Origin: Verrucomicrobiia bacterium
GTDB lineage: Bacteria > Verrucomicrobiota > Verrucomicrobiia > Limisphaerales > JADLHS01
Assembly: GCA_023953615.1 (NCBI GenBank)
Contig: JAMLJH010000002.1
Location: 1,166,492 to 1,230,491, forward strand
Direction: 5' to 3'
DNA length: 64,000 bases
A program made the translations under genes and the position numbers. Shown here in pieces: positions 1 to 8,994 of the stretch. Positions within the stretch are counted from its first letter, which is position 1. Each line of letters starts with the position of its first letter. Under the pieces are notes generated by a model. That model was not told the origin of the DNA. It did not search any database and worked only from the letters and a program-made list of their open reading frames with translations.

Positions 1-412
1 CGGTGTAGTACAGGCCTTGCGGATAGGGGAAACCTGTTTCCGGAAATCCCAATGGCTTGCCGTCTTGATAAAGGAAAAACTCCTGCTCGAATCCGAACCA
101 CGCGCCCGGGTCCTCTGGAATGGTCGCGCGGCTGTTACTGGGATGAGGCGTTTTGCCGTCGGGCATCAACACTTCCGACATGACTAATACGCCGTTGCGC
201 CGGGTGCTATCGGGATAACACGCAACGGGTTTGAGCACGCAATCCGAACTGCGCCCTTCGGCCTGGCGGGTCGAGCTGCCGTCAAATCCCCAGAGGGGAA
301 GTTCGGCGGGAGTGGGAAAGGATTTGAATTCGCGGATCAGGGTTTTGCTGCGGAGATTGGCTGTGGGTTCGTAACCATCGAGCCAGATATATTCCAATTT
401 AAATTTAACCAT
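1..412 (-). CDS. Glutamine synthetase type II (N-terminal part, cut by window edge)
   Basis: Reading leftward from the ATG at 412, 137 codons stay open to the window edge. The translation begins MVKFKLEYIWLDGY and contains WGFDGSST near residue 42 and AWFGFEQEFFLY near residue 105, followed by PQGLYYT at the cut. These are the beta-grasp and early catalytic-domain motifs of type II glutamine synthetase, which joins ammonia and glutamate using ATP. GFEQE supplies metal-binding glutamates in the family. Type II is the shorter, eukaryote-like form and is less common in bacteria than type I. The C-terminal two thirds lie outside the window, so completeness cannot be judged. Confidence 0.9.
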   Translation of the reverse strand, partial: MVKFKLEYIWLDGYEPTANLRSKTLIREFKSFPTPAELPLWGFDGSSTRQAEGRSSDCVLKPVACYPDSTRRNGVLVMSEVLMPDGKTPHPSNSRATIPEDPGAWFGFEQEFFLYQDGKPLGFPETGFPYPQGLYYT

Positions 413-714
413 GTGTGTGTAGTGTGTGCGCACAACCTGGGGTGTCCAGTCACTTGAAGCCAAGACCCGTTTCCCAACGCCAAGTTACGCGACTCCATTC
501 CAGCAGGTGCCGGGGTGTGCCGCAAGCACTTTGCGCAACGCGGCATTTTTCGCGTCACCAGTGCGGAGATCGTTGATGCCACTCCGTCATGATAAATTAT
601 CGCCGCCATGCAGGAGCGTTGATTGGGATGCAGACCTGGCTTTTAGTCAGTTTCAGGCTTTTCTCCAGCGTGCGCTTGCGACACCATGCCGTTGGAATAA
701 AGGCCGCAGGCTGG
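413..714. other. Intergenic, divergent promoters expected
   Basis: This gap separates the leftward glutamine synthetase gene from the rightward kinase-phosphatase pair. Short open frames exist on both strands, but none has a recognisable motif. I see no clear structural RNA or repeat. Promoters for both directions should lie here, although none stands out by eye. Confidence 0.4.
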
Positions 715-1113
715 ATGCTGAAAGTAAAAGATACTTTGCGCGCCACGGTGAATCTGACCTTCGATGGGCAAGTGATAAAAACCTATCACGGGTCGGATGC
801 GCTGAAGCGTTTTGAGAACGAGGTGCAGGTGCTGAACTACCTGGAAGCTCAAGGTTGCCCCTTTGTGCCCCGCCTTTTGGAGGCGGACCGCGAAAAGCTG
901 CGGATTATCACCACCAATTGTGGGTCCCGAGTCGAGCGCGTGGATCCCGACCGCGTGCGGGAACTTTTTGCCGAATTACAACAGTACGGCGTCCGCCATG
1001 ATGATCCCGACGTGCGCAACATCACTTACCGCCAGCAGGACGGAAGATTTTGCCTCATTGATTTTGAGTTCGCCACCATTCTGAGCGATGCGTCCAAGAC
1101 CAAACCGCAATGA
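715..1113 (+). CDS. Mini protein-kinase-like protein
   Basis: Predicted 132 residues from the ATG at 715 (MLKVKDTLRATVNL). The C-terminal half carries YGVRHDDPDVRNITY followed by LIDFEFATI, which matches the catalytic loop (HxDxxxxN) and the metal-binding D-F-E/G segment of the protein-kinase/aminoglycoside-kinase fold. The N-terminal half has the beginning of a lobe (ALKRFENEVQVLNYL), as in small RIO/Kdo-kinase-like proteins. It is much shorter than a full kinase (about 250 residues) and the glycine-rich loop is not obvious. Its stop overlaps the start of the PP2C gene (ATGA), so the two are translationally coupled. It could be a compact kinase or a non-catalytic partner of the phosphatase. 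Confidence 0.65.
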   Translation: MLKVKDTLRATVNLTFDGQVIKTYHGSDALKRFENEVQVLNYLEAQGCPFVPRLLEADREKLRIITTNCGSRVERVDPDRVRELFAELQQYGVRHDDPDVRNITYRQQDGRFCLIDFEFATILSDASKTKPQ

Positions 1114-1949
1114 GCCAACCCAGCCCTGAAGTGATCACCCCCACGTTGCGCTGGTTTGGCTGGACGGATTGTGGCCGCGTCCGTCAGAACAACGAAGATG
1201 CTTTTCTCGGATTGCGATTTGACGCGCAAGACGTGCAACGGCTGGGAAAGTTTGGCGAAGCTTCATTGGCTCAGGCCGACTTCGCCTTCGCCGTCAGCGA
1301 TGGCATGGGCGGCGCCAAAGCGGGGGAATACGCCAGCAATGTTGCTGTGGAAAAAATCACGACGCTGCTACCGCGCTCTTTTGCCCAACGCGCCGCGGGT
1401 TTGAGCATCGGCGCGGAAGATATTCTGGCCGAACTTTTCACCCAGGTGCATCGCGCTCTGGCTTACCTGGGCGGCAGCTACGAGGAGTGCGATGGCATGG
1501 AAACGACGCTGAGCCTGTGCTGGTTTACTCCCGGGTGGATGTATTTTGGTCATGTGGGCGATAGTCGGATTTATTACTTGTCGCAGCGCGATCAAACCAT
1601 CAAACAGATCAGCCACGATGACACCCACGTCGGCTGGCTGTATCGCCAGGGAAAGATCAATGAACGCGAAGCGCGCACCCATCCGCGTCGCAACGTCCTG
1701 CAAAAAGCCCTCGGTGGCAGCAATCAATTCATTGACCCGCAACTTGGCGCGGTGGGCTTCGAGTCCGGCGACCGTTTTTTAATTTGTTCCGACGGCCTGA
1801 TTGAGGGGCTTTATGACCATCACATTCTGGATTTAATCCGGTCGAACTCCGGACGTTCCGATTACCATCCGGCGCGCGAATTGGTGTTGGAGTCGGTGCG
1901 TAATGACGGTCGCGATAACACCACGGCGCTGGTCGTCGAAGTTATTTGA
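1110..1949 (+). CDS. PP2C-family serine/threonine phosphatase
   Basis: Predicted 279 residues. All PP2C metal-binding motifs are visible: RQNNEDAF near 25-32, SDGMGGAKAGEY at 63-74, GHVGDSRIYYL near 147-157, CSDGL near 226-230 and GRDNTTALVVEV close to the C-terminus. It should remove phosphate from Ser/Thr residues in a Mn/Mg-dependent reaction in the cytoplasm. No membrane segment is visible. It follows the mini kinase with a four-base overlap, giving a two-gene kinase/phosphatase switch. The substrate is unknown. Confidence 0.92.
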   Translation: MSQPSPEVITPTLRWFGWTDCGRVRQNNEDAFLGLRFDAQDVQRLGKFGEASLAQADFAFAVSDGMGGAKAGEYASNVAVEKITTLLPRSFAQRAAGLSIGAEDILAELFTQVHRALAYLGGSYEECDGMETTLSLCWFTPGWMYFGHVGDSRIYYLSQRDQTIKQISHDDTHVGWLYRQGKINEREARTHPRRNVLQKALGGSNQFIDPQLGAVGFESGDRFLICSDGLIEGLYDHHILDLIRSNSGRSDYHPARELVLESVRNDGRDNTTALVVEVI

Positions 1950-2032
1950 GGAGATATGACTAGAGCACTCGTAATCTAAATTGCTCTCAAGAGAGCAATA
2001 AAGGTGGAGCGAGGGTTGCGCTCTCCATACAG

Positions 2033-2521
2033 TCATTTTCCCCAGTTCGACTCGGGATTCATCGGAATAACAATTACATGATTTGTCGGGACGATTTTCT
2101 GGCTTGGGCCGGTAACGAAACCATCCCATGACAGATACCCGTCAACAGGGTCATACCCCGGTCGCTGAAATCTAAAGAAGTGAAGGTGACTGCCGTTAAA
2201 GCTGATCAATTCCGTTGTTCCATCGTCGCCGGATGGAGGGACGGATTTCCGATGTGTCCAAATGGTTCGATCAAAAGGACGGGTGTAGTCTTCATACCAT
2301 TCGCCTGCCACACCATTGAGGGTGCGCCCATTACCTGCATCTCGGAATTGAAATTGAACCCGGCCCGTTGCGCACCCGGCCGATATGGTCAGGCTCAAAA
2401 AAAGGAGAAACCACCACGAACTTTGATCGCGTCTTACGCTCTTAAACCCGGGTTCATGGGCAGGCGTTTGCCTTTTCTGGCAGCATAGCAATTGACGTAG
2501 CTTTTCCATATCAGCGGTCAA
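2033..2521 (-). CDS. Putative lipoprotein, unknown function
   Basis: Predicted 162 residues. A hydrophobic stretch WWFLLFLSLTISAGC ends in a lipobox-like SAGC with the cysteine near residue 49, so the mature part would be about 114 residues, anchored by lipid. The rest is polar, with aromatic-rich segments (HLHFFRFQRPGYDPVDGY), and I do not recognise the family. The stretch before the signal is unusually long (about 33 residues), so the true start may be internal, though no good start codon is visible there. It stands alone between the phosphatase gene and tRNA-Pro. Confidence 0.5.
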   Translation of the reverse strand: MTADMEKLRQLLCCQKRQTPAHEPGFKSVRRDQSSWWFLLFLSLTISAGCATGRVQFQFRDAGNGRTLNGVAGEWYEDYTRPFDRTIWTHRKSVPPSGDDGTTELISFNGSHLHFFRFQRPGYDPVDGYLSWDGFVTGPSQKIVPTNHVIVIPMNPESNWGK

Positions 2522-2571
2522 AGTCGCCGTTTGTTACTCCGTGGCACGGAGAGTCAAAAGATGAAAAGTGG

Positions 2572-2646
2572 TCGGAGCGACAGGATTCGAACCTGCGACG
2601 TCTTGCTCCCAAAGCAAGTGCTCTAGCCAGGCTGAGCTACGCTCCG
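2572..2646 (-). tRNA. tRNA-Pro (anticodon UGG)
   Basis: Read on the minus strand, the acceptor strands CGGAGCG and CGCTCCG pair. The D-arm is present, the anticodon stem CTTGC/GCAAG encloses the loop TTTGGGA with anticodon TGG, and the T-arm has the usual GTTCGAATC. This is a 75-nt proline tRNA reading CCA (and, by wobble, other CCN codons). No CCA is encoded. An integrase remnant lies about 130 bases from its 5' end. Confidence 0.96.
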
Positions 2647-2777
2647 AACCATTAATTTGATTGGTGAAATCGCAGGCTTTTGAATTCTGCAATTCACGTT
2701 TTTCATACTGCGGTTCCCTACCGTGTGAGGTGAAGGAACATTCCGCCGCCGCCGTTCGGTGATGGTAAAAAACATTC

Positions 2778-2963
2778 ATGACCAATTTCGTGCGCCACGT
2801 CCAATCCGCAAACCATTATGCGCGAATCCGTATGCGCGGCAAGCTGATTTGGAAAACTCCCAAAACCGGCCGCATCCGTGTGGCTCGATTGCGCTTTAAC
2901 ATTCTCCACAAAGAGGCGCGACAGTGCGTTGCTACGCATACGGCGTTGGCGCGCGGAAGCTAA
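2778..2963 (+). pseudogene. Remnant of a tyrosine-recombinase/integrase N-terminus
   Basis: A 61-codon open frame (MTNFVRHVQSANHYARIRMRG then KLIWKTPKTGR) resembles the N-terminal arm-binding region of phage-type tyrosine integrases, in which an RxRxxGKxxxxSLKT-like pattern is common. The frame ends where the core-binding and catalytic domains should begin, and no R-H-R-Y catalytic domain follows. A decayed integrase beside a tRNA fits the trace of an old integrative element. The assignment rests on resemblance of a short segment. Confidence 0.45.
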
Positions 2964-2981
2964 CTTCGAAGTCACCTTACT

Positions 2982-5183
2982 TTAACGCAACTGGAGCAGC
3001 ACCATGCCGTCGGCGGGGAGGAGGATCGGCACGCCTTGATTGACCAGTGCTTCAACCTCCAGTCCGGATGGATTGGTCTTGGGAGCGTCCGAACTGGCTG
3101 GCGCGGGGTCGCGGATGATGGCGGCGTGGCGGAGGGACGGCAGCGGGTACGGCAGGAGTTGCGGTCGCACCACGCAGCGCGCTTCCTGCGGATGGTCTTG
3201 GAGGTTGCTGAGCAGGACGTACGTTTCGCCGGGACGACTGTAGATCGCCGAGGCGCAACGATCACCTTCAAGCGTGACGGCTGGATTGCGCCAATCGGCA
3301 AACCGATAGGATTGAAAATCGCCCAGCGGTTTCAATTGCTTCACCAACTCAAAGGTCGCGGGACTGGCCGGCCAGGGCGTGACGCCGCTCAGCAGAGCTT
3401 GCTGGGCAAACAAGCGGTGCAGGCGCGGGGGCGATTGCGCGTTCAATTGTCCGTAGCTGATGACGCCGCGTGAGCGCGCGCCGACCAACGACCATTCCAG
3501 CGGCAGGTCTTCCAACTTCGGGCCATCGTCTTTCCAGGTGCCGTAGCCCCATTCGTTCGCGACCACATGATCGGAAAAATTTTCGACACTAAACATGGGC
3601 GTGGTGGTGTCGTGAATGATCACCAATCCGTTCGGCCCCACGCGGTGGCGCGTCCATTCCATCAGGTCGAGCAGCTCGTCAATGTCCCAGTGACCCGCCG
3701 CCGCTTCGCCCGGCGCTTTGCCTTCGTGTTGGCCGTTGGCGCAGTAAAGCGCGACGTTCCAATCGTAATAAACCCCGTCCAACGGATGATTTTCGAGCAC
3801 GCGATCAATGGAGTGTTTCAGGAACTCGAGCCAGCCCGAGCGCAGGCACATTTGCGCGCCGAATTCATTGGTGCCGGCGTAAAAATTATGCTGCAGTTTG
3901 CCCGCGCGATTCAGGCGTCCCCAAGCCATGCCGTGCTCCTGAAATTCCGGGGTGCTCGGGTGGAGTTCTTTATTCGAGAAATAAGTGGCGGTGCGGAGAC
4001 CGGCCTGATGACAGTTGGTCAGCACCTGATCAAACTTCGCCAGGTCAGGGTAGGGCGGATACGATCCGTCCCGCCAGAATAAACCGTCGCCGTAATAATC
4101 ACCGTCGTTATGACAGTGAACGGTTTGGATGCCGGATTCCGCCCAGCGCTGAATTTGCGCGGGCGTCACCCATGCGCCGCGATTGCGGTTGAACGAAGTG
4201 TGCAACCACGGCGACCGCGCGGATTGCTCCTTGAGCGGGAGGCCTAGATAAAAATCAAACTGGCAGGCATTGGATAAAACCACAGTGGCATTGGTGCTGA
4301 AGAACGGGGCGATGGCCACCGCAATTCCCGGTGGTTGATCCTGCAATGTCAATTGGCTGCGCGCCTGACCGCGTTGGCCGGTGAGTTGCAAATCCCATTG
4401 GGACAAATCCGAGCTTACAAACCATTCCAAGCCCTCAACTCCCGCATCGGCAAACAACAGCGAACGGGGCACGTAGGACAGCGTCACCGGCGGATCGGCG
4501 GGATGGCTGCGGCGCATTTTTCCCCAACGATTGCTGCCGAAAGAGAAGGCCGGCGTGCCTTCCGCTTCAGTGATGCCTTCGCGATAGCCGTAATCAGAAA
4601 GGCTGGGAGCTAAAACCATCGTGATCGGACAAACCTCCCGCACCTGGACCCCGGCAGGTGGACTGAGGAATTCCCTGTGAATTTTGAGATAGCCCCAGTG
4701 ATACGCGAAAACGGTTCGGACGCTCACGTCGGACGCGCGCCCTCGCTCATCCAGGAGCCGACTTTCCACCGTGACGATTTCAGTCAAGCCATCCTGACGG
4801 TGTGTGACGCGGGCTTTGTCGTCCGGCAAATCCGTGAAGTGGGTGCCGTTTTCAGTTTCAATGCGCATGGCCAGAGGCTGAATCAGCAGGTTGGTGGCGC
4901 GACCGTTGGTGAGGCGGATTTCACTGATCGCACCGCCGCGTTTCAAATCGTGTGTCACCGTGTAATAGGGCGTGCTGAGGCGCAGCCGCCCCGCGGCTTC
5001 ATCCTTTTGCACGGCGTATTTTTCCGGCCAGGCGCTGATCGTGCGGTTTCCCGGTTCAGCCGCAAAAACTGAGGGTGCAAAGCAACTGGCCACCAACAAA
5101 CAGATCAGGCTCCGCCTGGTTCTGGCAAACCGACGCTTGGATGAGCCACTTGATTTGTGGGGTTGATTTCCTGCGCGCTTCAT
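2982..5183 (-). CDS. Exported glycoside-hydrolase-like TIM-barrel protein
   Basis: Predicted 733 residues from the ATG at 5183. That start puts a basic stretch and hydrophobic signal (SLICLLVASCFAPSVFA) near the N-terminus, cleaved before AEPGNR; an upstream ATG at 5261 is also open. The N-terminal half is beta-rich. The middle has barrel-type strands with acidic residues (QTVHCHNDGDYYG, LDGVYYDWNVALYC, GLVIIHDTTTPMF), as in clan GH-D-like or GH36-like enzymes. The C-terminus looks like a small beta domain. The exact family and substrate are unknown. It lies just downstream of two exported sugar-metabolism genes and is probably expressed with them, acting on oligosaccharides in the periplasm. 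Confidence 0.7.
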   Translation of the reverse strand: MKRAGNQPHKSSGSSKRRFARTRRSLICLLVASCFAPSVFAAEPGNRTISAWPEKYAVQKDEAAGRLRLSTPYYTVTHDLKRGGAISEIRLTNGRATNLLIQPLAMRIETENGTHFTDLPDDKARVTHRQDGLTEIVTVESRLLDERGRASDVSVRTVFAYHWGYLKIHREFLSPPAGVQVREVCPITMVLAPSLSDYGYREGITEAEGTPAFSFGSNRWGKMRRSHPADPPVTLSYVPRSLLFADAGVEGLEWFVSSDLSQWDLQLTGQRGQARSQLTLQDQPPGIAVAIAPFFSTNATVVLSNACQFDFYLGLPLKEQSARSPWLHTSFNRNRGAWVTPAQIQRWAESGIQTVHCHNDGDYYGDGLFWRDGSYPPYPDLAKFDQVLTNCHQAGLRTATYFSNKELHPSTPEFQEHGMAWGRLNRAGKLQHNFYAGTNEFGAQMCLRSGWLEFLKHSIDRVLENHPLDGVYYDWNVALYCANGQHEGKAPGEAAAGHWDIDELLDLMEWTRHRVGPNGLVIIHDTTTPMFSVENFSDHVVANEWGYGTWKDDGPKLEDLPLEWSLVGARSRGVISYGQLNAQSPPRLHRLFAQQALLSGVTPWPASPATFELVKQLKPLGDFQSYRFADWRNPAVTLEGDRCASAIYSRPGETYVLLSNLQDHPQEARCVVRPQLLPYPLPSLRHAAIIRDPAPASSDAPKTNPSGLEVEALVNQGVPILLPADGMVLLQLR

Positions 5184-5270
5184 CGTCACGCCAAGGTTAT
5201 CCATTGCCGCCGCCATGACCAGAATGAGAAATATGTCGGAGGTTGGTTTGTCACCAACCACCGGGTCTGG

Positions 5271-6176
5271 CTAAGCAGCGAGGATGCGATCAAGGGCGTG
5301 CGACAGATCCGGCAGGCTCGCGCCTTGCTCGGTGATGAGCGCTCCCGTGTAACCCACACCATCGAGCGCTTTCATAATTCCCGGCCAGTTGTTTGCGCCT
5401 TCCAACAGCGGCACGCCAAAGCCTTTCCAGACGTCCCCGGCGCGCATGGCGCGGTCGCGACTGTATTCTTTGATGTGAACCCGGATGATGCGTTTGTCCA
5501 GGGTTTGAATCCACTCGATGGGATCGCCGTAGCGGATGATATTGCCCACGTCGAAGTGCCAGCCCACCTGCGGCGAATTGATGGCGTCCAGATATTCCAT
5601 CGCCTGATGCACCTCGGTGATGAAGTTGTTCCAGACGTTTTCAATGGAGATGGTGACGCCGGAATCCTTGGCCAGGGGAATGGCCTTGCGGATTTGTTCG
5701 ATGGAGCGTTCCCAGCATTGTTCGTAGTTCGTGTCCTTGTTGACCACCCCCGGCACGAGCAGAATGGACGTCGCTCCGTAGGCCTTGGCGTCACGAATGG
5801 TCTGCTCCAACGCGGCCAACCCACTCGCGCGGACTTTGGCGTCCGGGCTGGACAGAGGTTCGCCCCAATGCTTCGCGCCGCACACGCTGACGATGGATAA
5901 CCCGGTCGCTTCCCGTGCTTGCAACACTTCCTTCTGATCCATGTGGCTGGCCATCTCGACGGCCTCAAAACCGGCGGCTTTGACGGCTTGCATCCGTTCC
6001 ATCACGCTGCCTTTTACGTCAATGGTGTCCCACATGATCGCCTTGAGATTGGCGCGCTTGCGGCCGGCGGGAGCGGACTGGTTCGCGGCCCAAGCCCATG
6101 TGGGCGACCAGCCAGCCAGCGCCAGGGCGGCGCCGGTGGTTTTTAGAAAGTTACGTCGGTTGGCGTTAAACTTCAT
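5271..6176 (-). CDS. Tat-exported sugar phosphate isomerase/epimerase family protein
   Basis: Predicted 301 residues from the ATG at 6176, chosen because it starts MKFNANRRNFLKTTGAAL, a twin-arginine signal ending near AWA. The mature part is a xylose-isomerase-like TIM barrel: FEAVEMAS, ISIENVWNN, VGWHFDVGN and RVHIKEY carry the Glu, Asp and His residues that bind the divalent metal in this family. These enzymes isomerise or epimerise sugars or cyclitols. It is followed by the glycoside-hydrolase-like gene and preceded after 23 bases by a Gfo/Idh/MocA oxidoreductase, a pairing typical of sugar or inositol catabolic clusters in this phylum. The substrate is unknown. Confidence 0.85.
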   Translation of the reverse strand: MKFNANRRNFLKTTGAALALAGWSPTWAWAANQSAPAGRKRANLKAIMWDTIDVKGSVMERMQAVKAAGFEAVEMASHMDQKEVLQAREATGLSIVSVCGAKHWGEPLSSPDAKVRASGLAALEQTIRDAKAYGATSILLVPGVVNKDTNYEQCWERSIEQIRKAIPLAKDSGVTISIENVWNNFITEVHQAMEYLDAINSPQVGWHFDVGNIIRYGDPIEWIQTLDKRIIRVHIKEYSRDRAMRAGDVWKGFGVPLLEGANNWPGIMKALDGVGYTGALITEQGASLPDLSHALDRILAA

Positions 6177-6199
6177 GACGGTATCGGGGTGGTTGTAGG

Positions 6200-7513
6200 T
6201 CAGATCAATGGGGTCATCCCGGGAACGGCCATGGGCGCAATCGCCAGTGGCATTTTCCAATCCAATGTTGCCGGCACAATGGACTCCTTCGAGTTCAACG
6301 CTTCCTCCCAGGTGACTTCCTGGCCGGTGTAAGCCGCCATGCGTCCCATGATGCCCATCAAGGTGCTTTGCGCCATCCAATCCGCGTCAAAGATGTGTTT
6401 GCCGCTGCGGATGCCGGCGAAAAACTCGTTATGTTCGTTTTGATACATGTCGGTCTTCGGCCCGCGGAAGCGCCAGTTTTCCTTGCCATGAATCACCGGC
6501 CCGGCGGCCCAGGTGATTTTGGCCGAACCAGTCGCGCCCATGATGTAATCCGAGTTTTCGGAGAAGCAGTTGCTGATCTGCCGCTGCCCGAGGAACGCAT
6601 GCACGTCGTTTTCGAATTCGTACACCACGAACATGTGGTCGTAGATATTGCCCTGGTGGTTGGGAATCTGGCGTCCGCCCACGGCCACGGCTTTAAGCGG
6701 CGGCACATCTTTCATGGCCCAGGCGATTTTGTCCACGCTGTGGCAGGCTTGTTCCACCAGACCATCGCCGGAGAGCCAGACGAAGTTATACCAATTGCGC
6801 ACCTGCCATTCCACGTCGCCCATGTCTTTCGGGCGGGTCTCCGCCGCCGGCATGGGCTTCACCGGACTGGTGTAGTAATTCGCGTAGATGGAGCGGATGT
6901 CGCCGATCGCGCCGTCGTGCAGTTTCTGAAACAGTTCGCGGCGGGGATAATCATAACGCCAGCAAAACCCGGCGAGCACCGAGAGGTTTTTCTGCCGGGC
7001 CAGCTTGGCGGTTTCCATCACGGAACGCACTCCGGTGGCGTCGGTGGCCATCGGCTTTTCACAGAAGACATGCTTGCCCGCGGTGACCGCCGCCTTGAAA
7101 TGTTGCGGGCGGAATCCCGGCGGCGTGCAAAGCAGCACCACGTCCACTCCGCTATCAATCACTTTCTGGTACGCGTCCAGACCCGCGAAGCAGGTCTCGG
7201 GAGTGACTTTGATCCGTTCAGGAAAACCTTGCTTGTCAGCCACCGTGCGCAGGGTTTGCAACGCAGGCTGGATTTTTTCCGCGAACGCATCGCCCATGGC
7301 GACCAGATGCACGTGCGGGTCCGCCTGTAACGCCTGACCCGCCGCACCGGTGCCCCGACCACCGCAGCCCACCAGGCCGACGCGCAGCGGCGTGTCGTCC
7401 GCGGCGAACGCTTTGGAAGTGAGAATGGCGGGAGCGGCCAGTGCGCCCGCGATGAGCGCCGATTGGCCGAGAAATTCGCGCCGTGTTGAACCAGAAGATT
7501 TTGAGTTATTCAT
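6200..7513 (-). CDS. Tat-exported Gfo/Idh/MocA family oxidoreductase
   Basis: Predicted 437 residues from the ATG at 7513. The N-terminus carries a twin-arginine signal (STRREFLGQSALIAGALAAP). After it comes the Rossmann motif VGLVGCGGRGTGAAGQA for NAD(P), then HVFCEKPMATD, the conserved EKP of the family, where the lysine acts in catalysis. The C-terminal alpha/beta domain includes NYYTSPVKPMP and a conserved histidine segment (EQACHSVDKIAWAM). It oxidises or rearranges a sugar or cyclitol. It is co-directional with the isomerase and the hydrolase-like gene downstream. Confidence 0.88.
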   Translation of the reverse strand: MNNSKSSGSTRREFLGQSALIAGALAAPAILTSKAFAADDTPLRVGLVGCGGRGTGAAGQALQADPHVHLVAMGDAFAEKIQPALQTLRTVADKQGFPERIKVTPETCFAGLDAYQKVIDSGVDVVLLCTPPGFRPQHFKAAVTAGKHVFCEKPMATDATGVRSVMETAKLARQKNLSVLAGFCWRYDYPRRELFQKLHDGAIGDIRSIYANYYTSPVKPMPAAETRPKDMGDVEWQVRNWYNFVWLSGDGLVEQACHSVDKIAWAMKDVPPLKAVAVGGRQIPNHQGNIYDHMFVVYEFENDVHAFLGQRQISNCFSENSDYIMGATGSAKITWAAGPVIHGKENWRFRGPKTDMYQNEHNEFFAGIRSGKHIFDADWMAQSTLMGIMGRMAAYTGQEVTWEEALNSKESIVPATLDWKMPLAIAPMAVPGMTPLI

Positions 7514-7564
7514 AGACTGTAGCTGTTTTCCGTTTCGTTTCGACTCTTTATGCGGCAATTCAAT

Positions 7565-8755
7565 TCAAATAGCGAGTTGTTCTTTTACCGTGGCGAAGGC
7601 CCGCAAAGCGAGTTCCAAATCCGCTCGCGAATGGGCGGCGGAAATCTGCGTGCGAATGCGCGCCTGGCCCTTGGGTACGACCGGGAATGAAAACCCGATG
7701 ACATAAACACCTTGATCAAGCATGGCATCGGCAAACCGCGTCGCCAGAGCCGCGTCACCCAGCATCACCGGACAAATGGGATGCGTGCCCGGCAACACGG
7801 TAAAGCCAAGTTGACTCAGACCAGCGCGGAAAAATTCCGTGTTGGCCGCCAATTTATCCCGGAGCGCGGTGGAGGCGCTGAGCAATTCCAACACGCGCAG
7901 CGAAGCGCCCGCAATTGCCGGCGCGAGCGTGTTGGAAAAAAGATAAGGTCGCGACCGTTGGCGGAGCAGTTCAATGATGGCGCCGCGACCGCTGGTGTAC
8001 CCACCGCTGGCGCCGCCCAACGCCTTGCCCAACGTGCCGGTGATCAAATCCACCCGGCCCATCACGCCGCAATGTTCAGGAGTGCCCCGTCCCGTTTTGC
8101 CCATGAACCCGACCGCGTGCGAATCGTCCACGACGACCAGCGCGCCGTATTTTTCCGCGAGATCACAAATGCCCTTCAGATTGGCGATGTAACCATCCAT
8201 TGAAAACACGCCATCGGTGACGATCAACTTGAAGCGGGCGTTCGCAGCTTCCTGCAACTTGGCCTCCAGATCCGCCAGGTCGTTGTTGCGATAGCGAAAG
8301 CGTTGCGCTTTGCACAATCGGATCCCGTCAATGATGCTGGCGTGATTTAATTCATCGGAGATCACCGCGTCCTCCGCGCCGAGCAGCGTCTCGAACAAAC
8401 CGCCATTGGCATCGAAGCAGGAGGAGTAAAGGATCGTGTCGTCCGTGCCGAGAAATTCGCTGAGCTTTTGCTCGAGCTGTTTATGAACGCCTTGCGTGCC
8501 GCAAATGAACCGCACGCTGGCGCAGCCGTAACCCCATTGCGCCAACGCGGCTTTGGCGGCGGCGGCGACCTCAGGATGCTGCGCGAGGCCGAGATAATTA
8601 TTGGCGCACAAATTCAGCACCTCCCGCCCGTCGGCCACGCGAATCGTGCTGCCTTGCGGCGTGATGATGACGCGCTCTGCCTTGTACGTGCCCGCGGTCC
8701 GGATGGCGGCCAGTTGCGCCGCGACGTGTTGTTGGAATTCCGGAAGGTAACTCAT
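7565..8755 (-). CDS. kbl: 2-amino-3-ketobutyrate CoA ligase (glycine C-acetyltransferase)
   Basis: Predicted 396 residues, the usual family length. It shows the alpha-oxoamine synthase pattern: [14 protein letters not shown] near the N-terminus, [26 protein letters not shown], and [14 protein letters not shown] with the lysine that binds pyridoxal phosphate. It converts 2-amino-3-ketobutyrate and CoA into glycine and acetyl-CoA, completing threonine breakdown with threonine dehydrogenase. No tdh gene is adjacent, so it appears to work with a dehydrogenase encoded elsewhere. A close relative such as 8-amino-7-oxononanoate synthase is possible, but the length and NNYLGLA context favour Kbl. Confidence 0.9.
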   Translation of the reverse strand: MSYLPEFQQHVAAQLAAIRTAGTYKAERVIITPQGSTIRVADGREVLNLCANNYLGLAQHPEVAAAAKAALAQWGYGCASVRFICGTQGVHKQLEQKLSEFLGTDDTILYSSCFDANGGLFETLLGAEDAVISDELNHASIIDGIRLCKAQRFRYRNNDLADLEAKLQEAANARFKLIVTDGVFSMDGYIANLKGICDLAEKYGALVVVDDSHAVGFMGKTGRGTPEHCGVMGRVDLITGTLGKALGGASGGYTSGRGAIIELLRQRSRPYLFSNTLAPAIAGASLRVLELLSASTALRDKLAANTEFFRAGLSQLGFTVLPGTHPICPVMLGDAALATRFADAMLDQGVYVIGFSFPVVPKGQARIRTQISAAHSRADLELALRAFATVKEQLAI

Positions 8756-8994
8756 GCCCGCATTCTTCAGTTGCGATATTAGAACCCGAGACGCGCCCGG
8801 AACTCAACCCCGCATATTGGGGGACGCATCCGTCGTCTCGCCGCTGAACTCGTTCGGCAGGCTGGAAGCCTGCGATATAGCGATTTCGCCCGATGTGTCT
8901 TTTGCCTTTGCCCATGAGGTTACGCGCGGGTTTCAGGAGCGCACCGAGAGATTGGGTGGTGGGAGAAGAAACAGCCTTGGGCATGGAATAATAG
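8756..8994. repeat. Intergenic with small palindrome
   Basis: This gap contains a short perfect hairpin at 8857-8873 (GCAGGCT, 3-base loop, AGCCTGC), of the kind seen repeatedly between genes elsewhere in the window. The open frames here are not convincing genes. Confidence 0.4.

Noticed and set aside
6368..7330. Long plus-strand frame opposite the Gfo/Idh/MocA gene
   Set aside because: Antisense to a clear family member, no motif, His/Arg-rich composition typical of a GC-rich shadow frame.
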